NCBI GenBank assembly: GCA_009392675.1
Contig: VFFY01000009.1
Span: forward strand, 1 to 6,915
Direction: 5' to 3'
Length of the DNA: 6,915 nucleotides
Source of the DNA: SAR202 cluster bacterium
Lineage (GTDB): Bacteria > Chloroflexota > Dehalococcoidia > Lucifugimonadales > UBA826
In this document: positions 1 to 6,158 of the stretch, one piece after another
Position numbering within the stretch: position 1 is the stretch's first letter
How the letters are laid out: every line of letters starts with the position of its first letter
The notes under the pieces: generated by a model
Told to the model about the DNA's origin: nothing
Databases searched by the model: none
What the model saw: the letters and a program-made list of their open reading frames with translations, nothing else
Program-made: the position numbers and the translations under genes

Positions 1-21
1 GAAGGAGGAGGATCCGGATCA

Positions 22-822
22 ATGACGACAATTGGAATTGTAGGATGTGGGGCGATAGGTCAGGCACTTCTCAAAGCTTCGGAGGCCGGGTCTCTTACAC
101 TCCCCATAACGGGCATCGCTAGTAGGACAGAGGAATCTGCCCGTGCCTTTCTTGCTACTCTCAATGATCCTCCCGAATACTGTTCACAGACTGAGCTTAT
201 AGCCAAATCAGACCTTATTGTCGAGGCTGCAGGCGGCGATGTTATACCTGAACTTGCCTGTGCGGCTTTTCAATCGGGTAAGGACCTTATGGCTATAAGC
301 ATTGGGGCCTTAGTAGCACATCCAGAGATACTGGACATGGCTAGGGAGCTGTGTTGCAAAATTTATGCCCCTTCGGGAGCGATAGCCGGGTTGGACGGTA
401 TCAAGTCCGCATCGTCGGGGAGAATAGACAGTGTGATAATGACCACGCGAAAACCGCTGGAGGCATTAGACGGTTCTCCTTACCTGATGGAGAGAGGTAT
501 ATCAGTTTTGGGATTGATTGAAGAACAGGAAATTTTCTCGGGTACGGTAAGAGAGGCTTGCGTCGGATTTCCAGCCAACGTTAATGTTTCAGCTGCTGTT
601 AGCTTTGCCGGAATTGGTCCCGATAGGACTCAAATTCGCATAATAGCTGTTCCTGGGTTGGACAGAAATTGTCATGACATAGTAGTGGAAGGTGAGTTCG
701 GTAGGTTACATATAGAAATAGAGAATATTCCTAGTGAAAACCCTCGTACCGGCAGGCTAACGGTGATGTCTATTATTCGGACACTGCAGGACATCACTGA
801 CCCATTGCAGATAGGGACATAG
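22..822 (+). CDS. nadX: L-aspartate dehydrogenase family protein (NadX-like)
   Basis: Predicted cytosolic NAD(P)-dependent oxidoreductase, 266 residues, the normal family length. Family members convert L-aspartate to iminoaspartate, which feeds NAD synthesis through NadA or hydrolyses to oxaloacetate and ammonia. Visible motifs: the N-terminal Rossmann loop GCGAIG (residues 8-13); the SGAIAGLDGIKSA stretch (118-130), a family hallmark; TTRKP (141-145); FPANVNVSAA (183-192) followed by AGIGPDRT (196-203); RNCHDI (215-220), whose His218 matches the proposed catalytic histidine; and ENPRTG (239-244) near the C-terminus. The ATG start is supported by a strong GGAGGAGG at 4-11, ten bases upstream. 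Family members usually have 'ADP' just before the His motif; here it reads AVP (209-211), a small departure. No nadA or nadC is in view, and the next gene is a hydantoinase-type enzyme, so a role in amino-acid catabolism or synthesis rather than NAD synthesis is possible. The family call is firm; the physiological role is not. Confidence 0.93.
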   Translation: MTTIGIVGCGAIGQALLKASEAGSLTLPITGIASRTEESARAFLATLNDPPEYCSQTELIAKSDLIVEAAGGDVIPELACAAFQSGKDLMAISIGALVAHPEILDMARELCCKIYAPSGAIAGLDGIKSASSGRIDSVIMTTRKPLEALDGSPYLMERGISVLGLIEEQEIFSGTVREACVGFPANVNVSAAVSFAGIGPDRTQIRIIAVPGLDRNCHDIVVEGEFGRLHIEIENIPSENPRTGRLTVMSIIRTLQDITDPLQIGT

Positions 823-921
823 GCTTATAAATATTCGGTAACAAATCCTGCAGTTCACAAAATCCCTCTTTTTTCTATACCAACATCGATTCCTGTGATT
901 ATTCTTTTGCTGGAAATGACC

Positions 922-949
922 TTATCCATTAACAATCTTATGCTACTAT
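922..949 (+). promoter_or_regulatory. Weak candidate promoter upstream of the hydantoinase fusion gene
   Basis: TACTAT at 944-949 resembles a -10 box, with a poor -35 (TTATCC, 922-927) at 16 bases spacing. It lies about 90 bases before the GTG start at 1039, in the 216-base gap after the aspartate dehydrogenase gene. The ten bases ending here (ATGCTACTAT, 940-949) nearly recur as ATGGTACTAT upstream of the last gene. No convincing intrinsic terminator follows the first gene: a CTTTTTTC run near 867-874 has no good stem before it. Read-through from the upstream gene therefore remains possible. The -35 match is weak and this call is tentative. Confidence 0.22.
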
Positions 950-976
950 GCTGGTTCAGTGGCGGTATACATTGTT

Positions 977-999
977 GACCTAAGGTCCATCGTGATGGA
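977..999. promoter_or_regulatory. Two abutting dyad symmetries, possible operator or leader structure
   Basis: GACCT-A-AGGTC (977-987) is a perfect dyad around a single base. It shares bases 986-987 with TCCATC-GT-GATGGA (986-999), a perfect dyad with six-base arms. They sit 40 to 62 bases before the GTG start of the hydantoinase fusion gene and downstream of the candidate -10 box. They could be a repressor site covering early transcript positions, or, for the second, a small leader hairpin. No regulator gene is in the window, and I do not recognise the site as a named operator. Confidence 0.3.
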
Positions 1000-1023
1000 A
1001 ATAAGGTGTGCATCCAACTATGA

Positions 1024-1030
1024 GGGAGGA
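1024..1030 (+). promoter_or_regulatory. Ribosome binding site fixing a GTG start
   Basis: GGGAGGA lies eight bases before the GTG at 1039. It decides the start of the large fusion gene: the GTG is followed directly by the conserved N-terminal ATPase motif of the family (RIGIDVGGTFTD), and there is no in-frame ATG before that motif. Confidence 0.85.
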
Positions 1031-1038
1031 AATAAGAC

Positions 1039-4000
1039 GTGAGAATCGGAATCGACGTTGGGGGAACATTTACCGATCTAGTGGTGACTAGGGTTGAAGG
1101 TGGAATCGCTCAATTCAAAACTCCTTCCACTCCCACGGACCCCTCGATAGGAGTGTTTCGTGGTTTGGCGGAGATATCTGAAACCTACGGTGTCACTCTA
1201 GATCAACTACTCCTTGATGTGGAATTGATTGTTCATGGGACGACAGTTGCGACCAACACATTGGTTGAGAGGAAGGGAGCTAACGTAGCTCTGATAACTA
1301 CAAGTGGTTTCAGGGATTTATTGGAGATGCGCGAGGGCTTAAAAGAGGATCGCTATAATCTTCGAATGGCCTCTGTTGAACCACTGATTCCCCGGTACTT
1401 GCGAATAGGTATATCTGAAAGGGTCAAGTATGACGGCAGTGTTCACACACCCTTGGATGTTGAATCCTTGAGGAAAACTCTTCTGGAGTTGAAGGATGAA
1501 GGAGTGGAATCGCTAGCGGTCTGTTTCCTTTTTTCGTTTATTAACCCTGATCACGAACTAAAGGCTGAGGCGGAAATCAGGAAGGTTTTTCCTGACGCCT
1601 TTGTTTCTCTATCTCATGAGGTTCTGCCTCAAATCAAAGAATTTGACCGAATCAGCACGACCGCACTGAATGCCTACGTTGGGCCCGAATTGGGTAAGTA
1701 TCTCGAGAATTTACAACAACGTATGGTTGATCATGGGGATCAGAGGAAAATATTAATAATCCAGTCTAATGGGGGCTCAGCTCCAATTGAGGATTCTATA
1801 AAGTTCGCCGTTAGATCTATTCTTTCGGGACCCGCTGGTGGCGCTAAAGGTGCAGCGAAGGTAGCTTCTTCGTTAGGTGAAGAAAATGTCATCGCCCTTG
1901 ATATGGGGGGTACCAGCACTGATATCTCAATCATAGAGGGTGGTAGACCCCATGTTGCTAATGAAAAATTTGAGGCCGGTTGGAAAATATCTGTGCCGAT
2001 GATAGACATTCATACTCTTGGCGCTGGTGGTGGGAGCATCGCACGAGTGGATATTGGAGGTGTCCTGCGGGTTGGCCCAGATAGTGCGGGAGCTGAGCCA
2101 GGCCCAGCCTGCTATGGGCTTGGAGGAGAGGATCCCACCGTCACAGATGCCGCACTATTGCTTGGCCTTCTCGATGAGACATCGTTCCTCGGTGGGAAGG
2201 CTAGTCTAGACAAAAACCTATCTGAACAGGCTATAAAATCTAAAATAGCCGATCCACTAGGGTTGTCAATCACTGATGCGGCTGAAGGAATCTTGCGAGT
2301 TGTATCCAACTCAATCGCAGAAGGAATACGCTTAGCTTCTGTTCGCAAAGGACTGGATCCACGTGAGTTCAGTATGGTGGCATTTGGAGGAGCTGCGGGA
2401 ATCCTGGCCAATCAAGTGGCCAGAGAAGTTGGGATACACAAAGTGTTAGTGCCTCAGGCCGCCCCTGTGTTATCCGCATTTGGGATGTTGACCTCGGAGC
2501 TGAGGTACGACTTTTCTCAAGCATATTCTTCGGGGTTGAATGTATTGGATCTTGAGAAAATGACTTCCCGACTGAGAATTATGGAAAAACAGGGAAAAGA
2601 TCAACTCAGAGAAAATGGGGTGACAGACGAGGAAATAAATGTAGAGTTTAGCGCTGACATGCGTTACTTAGACCAAATATATGAAGTCACTGTTCCAATC
2701 CCTGATCTTGGTCTGGATGGAGCTCGATTCAAAGAAGAATGGGCTGACAACTTTCACCAACGATTTGAGGAATTGTATTCTTACAGACAGTCTGATCAGG
2801 AGATTCGACTCGTTACACTTAGAGTGACTGTATCGGCACCACTTCCCGAAATTGACGATAGTGGCAGTACAGGTAATCCAGTCGTTGATCTCGATCAAGA
2901 CGACGCTGTACTGAGGCAGGTCTATATTGGAAGTTGGGAAAGCGTTCCTGTCCTAAAATCTGACAGTATACCGATAGGTCAAAAAATTCGTGGTCCCGCT
3001 ATCATCGAGTCAGAGTTCACCACTGTTGTCTTGAATCAGTTTAATGAGGTCACGAAAAACTCTGATGGGACATTAATAATTAGACTAGAAGATCTTGTGT
3101 CAGATGGTTCAGAGGGAGGGGTGGCAGCGGGATCTGATCCTGTGACCCTATCGGTGGTTGAGAACCGTTTGGAGTCTATAGCTATTGAGATGATGGATGT
3201 AATGCTTCGTACGTCCATGTCTCAGATTCTTAATTCCAGTCGGGATTTTTCTACAGCCATTCTAGATAGCAAATGTAGGCTTATTGCTCAAGGTGAAGGG
3301 ATACCAGTACATGTGAGCGCCTTACCCATCGCTGGGGAAGCTATTTTGAATACTTTTGGCGACGACATTCATCCAGGTGATATGTTCGCGTTGAACGATC
3401 CGTACAATGGTGGAAGCCATCTACCAGACATAACCGTAATAAAACCCGTGTTCAAGAATGGTGAACTATTATTCCTAAGCGTCAACCGCGCCCATCACAG
3501 TGATGTCGGAGGGGCTACTCATGGCGGTTATAACCCGTCGGCTACCGAGATTTTTCACGAAGGATTGCGGATACCCCCCTTACGTATCCATGATAAAGGC
3601 CGACCAAGGGATGATTTACTAGCTATGCTTTCTGCTAATGTGCGTCTCCCTGAGAACTTTCTCGGTGATCTAAATGCGCAAATAGGCTCCGTCTCTACTG
3701 CAGAACGCCGTATTTTGGAGTTGGTCGATCATTACGATGCGGGAACATTGTTGGACATCATTGATGGAATATTGTCCGCTACTGAGCGACAGGTTAGACA
3801 GTTCATATCTGACTGGCCAGATGGAGTATTTAAAGGTGAATCCCACATCGACGATGACGGATTTGATTCCAAGATGATTCCCATCCGCGCTGAGGTCACT
3901 ATTAAGGGTGACACGATGAAAATAGATCTCAGTGGCTCCTCACCTCAGGTGACCGGTTTTATAAATAGTGTTTACGCGAACACTCGTTCAATTGCCCATG

Positions 4001-4767
4001 CGGCAATAATGTATCTGGCACCTTACGATGTAGCCAAGAACGAAGGGTCTATGGGGCCCTTGACGGTTATTGCTCCTAGAGGATTGATAGTAAACGCGAA
4101 TCCTCCGGCTCCAGTTTGTATGAGTACTAACCACTGTGCTGAGGAGATAATTGAGGCGGTGTTTAAAGCATTGGCAAATGCCGTGCCAGCGGCCGTAAAC
4201 GCGGGGTTTTCAAGAAGGTTACGGTACGCGATCACTGGTACGGACCCTCGTACCGGTCGATATTTTATATGGCATTTTTTTATGGCTCGTGGTGGTGGTG
4301 GTGCTTCTTCAGGAAATGATGGATGGACAGGTGTGGGTGAAGTAAATGTTGCAGGAGGTATTCGCTCCCCCAGTGTTGAGGTTACGGAGGAGCGCTTTCC
4401 GCTATTTGTAGTTAACCATGAATTACGGCCCGACTCTGCAGGCGAAGGTCAGTGGCGAGGAGGGCTAGGGGCTGAGTGTGAAATCATATACGAAGGGGAA
4501 GGAGGAGCCCTGATGAACACTGCAGGCGATGGCGTTGTAGTCCCACCATTCGGATTGTTTGGAGGATCTCCGGGACTACCACATCGCTATAGCTTGGTGT
4601 CCAAGGGGGAAGAACGTGTACTGGGATCTAAAGAAACGGGGATTCCTGTTTCACCAGGCGACCATATTATTGCTTTATCTTCAGGCGGAGGGGGATATGG
4701 TGACCCAAAGAAGCGAGATGAGAATTCTTTGATCTGGGACGACAAAAATGGATATGTGTCTAGTTGA
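1039..4767 (+). CDS. Fused HyuA-HyuB hydantoinase/5-oxoprolinase family protein, ATP-dependent
   Basis: Cytosolic enzyme of 1242 residues joining the two halves of the hydantoinase/oxoprolinase family. In this family the A half uses ATP to activate a cyclic amide carbonyl and the B half, metal-dependent, completes hydrolysis. HyuA part, about 1-682: phosphate-1 loop IDVGGTFTD (5-13), HGTTVATNTL (66-75), SHEVLPQIKEFDR (192-204), SNGG (243-246), LSGPAGG (262-268), phosphate-2 loop LDMGGTSTDIS (287-297), HTLGAGGGSIA (325-335), DSAGAEPGPACYG (348-360), and VAFGGAAG (447-454). A linker rich in Gly, Ser and Asp (about 684-699) follows. HyuB part, about 700-1222: DPVTLSVVENRLESIA (700-715), NDPYNGGSHLPD (786-797), NRAHHSDVGG (816-825), LRPDSAG (1129-1135), WRGGLG (1139-1144) and the terminal SSGGGGYGDP (1214-1223). 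Length is close to fused 5-oxoprolinases (about 1200-1290). N-methylhydantoinase, caprolactamase or another lactamase activity is equally open; the substrate cannot be read from sequence. No frameshift or missing core motif is seen. The gene ends in tandem in-frame stops, TGA TAG (4765-4770). Confidence 0.93.
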   Translation: MRIGIDVGGTFTDLVVTRVEGGIAQFKTPSTPTDPSIGVFRGLAEISETYGVTLDQLLLDVELIVHGTTVATNTLVERKGANVALITTSGFRDLLEMREGLKEDRYNLRMASVEPLIPRYLRIGISERVKYDGSVHTPLDVESLRKTLLELKDEGVESLAVCFLFSFINPDHELKAEAEIRKVFPDAFVSLSHEVLPQIKEFDRISTTALNAYVGPELGKYLENLQQRMVDHGDQRKILIIQSNGGSAPIEDSIKFAVRSILSGPAGGAKGAAKVASSLGEENVIALDMGGTSTDISIIEGGRPHVANEKFEAGWKISVPMIDIHTLGAGGGSIARVDIGGVLRVGPDSAGAEPGPACYGLGGEDPTVTDAALLLGLLDETSFLGGKASLDKNLSEQAIKSKIADPLGLSITDAAEGILRVVSNSIAEGIRLASVRKGLDPREFSMVAFGGAAGILANQVAREVGIHKVLVPQAAPVLSAFGMLTSELRYDFSQAYSSGLNVLDLEKMTSRLRIMEKQGKDQLRENGVTDEEINVEFSADMRYLDQIYEVTVPIPDLGLDGARFKEEWADNFHQRFEELYSYRQSDQEIRLVTLRVTVSAPLPEIDDSGSTGNPVVDLDQDDAVLRQVYIGSWESVPVLKSDSIPIGQKIRGPAIIESEFTTVVLNQFNEVTKNSDGTLIIRLEDLVSDGSEGGVAAGSDPVTLSVVENRLESIAIEMMDVMLRTSMSQILNSSRDFSTAILDSKCRLIAQGEGIPVHVSALPIAGEAILNTFGDDIHPGDMFALNDPYNGGSHLPDITVIKPVFKNGELLFLSVNRAHHSDVGGATHGGYNPSATEIFHEGLRIPPLRIHDKGRPRDDLLAMLSANVRLPENFLGDLNAQIGSVSTAERRILELVDHYDAGTLLDIIDGILSATERQVRQFISDWPDGVFKGESHIDDDGFDSKMIPIRAEVTIKGDTMKIDLSGSSPQVTGFINSVYANTRSIAHAAIMYLAPYDVAKNEGSMGPLTVIAPRGLIVNANPPAPVCMSTNHCAEEIIEAVFKALANAVPAAVNAGFSRRLRYAITGTDPRTGRYFIWHFFMARGGGGASSGNDGWTGVGEVNVAGGIRSPSVEVTEERFPLFVVNHELRPDSAGEGQWRGGLGAECEIIYEGEGGALMNTAGDGVVVPPFGLFGGSPGLPHRYSLVSKGEERVLGSKETGIPVSPGDHIIALSSGGGGYGDPKKRDENSLIWDDKNGYVSS

Positions 4768-4889
4768 TAGAAATATACATTTTGAAGCTACAACCGCTGC
4801 ATTTAGTTAACTTCAGATAAGAAACTCAACAAATTTTGAGGACTGCGTTGGGTTGTTCTTGTTGTACCCCGTGACAGATTGGGTGATGG

Positions 4890-4906
4890 AAAAATATCCA
4901 ATATTT
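4890..4906 (-). terminator. Very weak AT-only hairpin after the epoxide hydrolase gene
   Basis: Read on the minus strand, AAATAT-TGG-ATATTT starts two bases after the TAA stop and runs into a stretch of five T. The stem has only A-T pairs and a three-base loop, so it is marginal as an intrinsic terminator. A second small dyad in the same convergent gap (CTCAA at 4825-4829, TTGAG at 4836-4840, six-base loop) is equally weak. The gap 4768-4907 otherwise shows nothing recognisable. Confidence 0.15.
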
Positions 4907-4907
4907 C

Positions 4908-5876
4908 TTAATTTAAAGAGTTGAGAAACTCCAAGAGTGCTATGTTGACCTCTTCGGGTGCTTCCTGTTGAACCCAGTGACCTGCGCCTTCGATAACCCG
5001 GCTGACCCGCATGTCGGAGCAATGAACATCCGGTGTTTGGTATAGATCTAACCCAGGCACAAAAGTACGCACTACGTCCTTACTTCCGGCAATGAAACAG
5101 CTGGGCTGTTCAACAGGTTCTACGCCCATTGAGGGTAAATTATCAAAGTCTCGATCCTGATTCCGATAACGGTTAATTGGTCCACGAAAACCACCAGTCG
5201 AAAAGTTTTTAACATAGTATTCAAGATCATTATCTGTCAGCCACTCAGGGAAGGGTTCCGGGTTTTTTAATCCTTCCAATAAAGATGCTGATGGCGGGCG
5301 GTTGAGCCAGCTATCTAGCGAAGATGCTCCACCACTGATGGAGAAATATATTTTCCTGAGTGCCATACGGACGTCAGATTCTAATTCTTTTTCTGCGATT
5401 CCTTCTTTCTGAAAATATAGTTGATAAAAGAATTTGTCTTCATATAGTTGACGCCATGTGTGGATGTTGGAAACAGCGCCGCGTTTTCGATAGGGAACGC
5501 TAAGACCAGCAACCGCCGACACCCGATCTTTACACAAAACTGCAGTGTTCCATACGATTGGCGCCCCCCAATCATGACCTATCAAAATAGCTTTTTCCTC
5601 AGCAAATGCATCGATCAAACCTATTATGTCAGCCATGTGATCAGCCATCCCGTAGGATTCAATCGCGTATGGCTTATCGCTACCTCCATATCCCCTTACA
5701 TCAAGGGCTACAACACGATACCCTGCTGCCGCAATAGGCCTTATCTGGTGTCGCCACGAATACCAGAGCTCTGGGAATCCATGGACCATAATTACCAGGG
5801 GGCCGTTACCCTCAACTGCCACCCTTAATTTAATACCGTTACTTTTAATTGTTCTAAGTACGAATCCTTCATCCAT
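4908..5876 (-). CDS. Epoxide hydrolase, alpha/beta-hydrolase fold
   Basis: Predicted cytosolic hydrolase of 322 residues that adds water to epoxides to give diols. In M1 = base 5876 numbering: HGFP oxyanion-hole motif (32-35) followed by WYSWRHQI (38-45); DVRGYGGSDKP (59-69); nucleophile elbow GHDWGAP with Asp102; lid tyrosines Tyr151 in FYQLYFQ and Tyr237 in GFRGPINRYRN; acid Asp267 in AGSKD; and His300 in GAGHWVQQ. The Asp-Tyr-Tyr-Asp-His set is that of soluble epoxide hydrolases. The residue spacing Asp102-Tyr151 (49) and Tyr237-Asp267 (30) agrees with human EPHX2 (48 and 30) as I recall it. Aspartate as nucleophile and the two lid tyrosines favour epoxide hydrolase over esterase or haloalkane dehalogenase. 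The frame is open to an earlier ATG at 5927 (339 residues), but that ATG has no Shine-Dalgarno and would add 17 residues lying before the usual family start. The gene converges on the hydantoinase fusion and diverges from the LLM oxidoreductase. The natural substrate is unknown. Confidence 0.93.
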   Translation of the reverse strand: MDEGFVLRTIKSNGIKLRVAVEGNGPLVIMVHGFPELWYSWRHQIRPIAAAGYRVVALDVRGYGGSDKPYAIESYGMADHMADIIGLIDAFAEEKAILIGHDWGAPIVWNTAVLCKDRVSAVAGLSVPYRKRGAVSNIHTWRQLYEDKFFYQLYFQKEGIAEKELESDVRMALRKIYFSISGGASSLDSWLNRPPSASLLEGLKNPEPFPEWLTDNDLEYYVKNFSTGGFRGPINRYRNQDRDFDNLPSMGVEPVEQPSCFIAGSKDVVRTFVPGLDLYQTPDVHCSDMRVSRVIEGAGHWVQQEAPEEVNIALLEFLNSLN

Positions 5877-6158
5877 TGTCAATACGACCTCAAGTAAGAA
5901 TTGAATCAGTATCCCGCACTCAATCATAGCTGAAGCTGATGTCAGTTAGCACTAATGGGCAACTAGATGCAAAGACCTGTTATCTCCTGATAGAGAGTAG
6001 CGATTCATGCTTGTTTACAGCCGGCACTAGCCTTTTACAGTACGATTTTCAATCACACAGTGTGTTTTTTAAAATGGTACTATCTGCCAAATACTAGTAT
6101 CGCAAAAGTTGAGGAAAACGATCCCAGCTTATAGATCTAACGACATTGGAGGTAAGTT
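5877..6158. promoter_or_regulatory. Divergent intergenic region with several small palindromes
   Basis: This 282-base gap must carry the start signals of both the epoxide hydrolase (minus) and the LLM oxidoreductase (plus). Visible elements are ACACA-G-TGTGT (6055-6065) followed by a T run to 6070, a possible -10 box TACTAT (6078-6083) about 75 bases before the plus-strand ATG, a perfect 10-base palindrome ATACTAGTAT (6091-6100), and TAGATCTA (6132-6139). No good -35 box is seen for the plus strand, and no clear promoter for the minus strand. No tRNA, small ORF with a good ribosome binding site, or regulator gene was found here. Confidence 0.4.
5888..5891 (-). promoter_or_regulatory. Candidate ribosome binding site that decides the epoxide hydrolase start
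   Basis: On the minus strand GAGG lies 11 bases before the ATG at 5876. The alternative upstream ATG at 5927 has no purine-rich stretch at a suitable distance. The match is short and the spacing slightly long, so it supports the shorter form without proving it. Confidence 0.45.

Noticed and set aside
741..752. A 12-base string, CCCTCGTACCGG, shared by the first gene (741-752) and the fusion gene (about 4245-4256)
   Set aside because: Both copies are in frame and encode Pro-Arg-Thr-Gly in unrelated proteins, where each fits its own family; coincidence is more likely than a functional repeat.
867..874. T run after the aspartate dehydrogenase gene as an intrinsic terminator
   Set aside because: No stable GC-containing stem precedes it.
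1740..2411. Open frames on both strands (1740-2009 minus, 2018-2209 plus, 2112-2411 minus) within the hydantoinase fusion gene
   Set aside because: The main frame here carries the conserved ATPase and glycine-rich motifs; the others are shadow frames without motifs or start signals.
4288..4303. Short GGT tandem run
   Set aside because: It encodes the glycine-rich GGGGAS segment of the HyuB half, which the family conserves, so it is not a separate repeat element.
5448..5828. 126-codon plus-strand open frame opposite the epoxide hydrolase gene
   Set aside because: It lies wholly antisense to a gene with clear catalytic motifs, has no ribosome binding site worth noting, and its translation resembles no family I know.
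6055..6070. ACACAGTGTGT plus T run read as an intrinsic terminator
   Set aside because: As a hairpin it has only four base pairs with a three-base loop, and it lies upstream of a gene rather than after one; an operator reading fits better.
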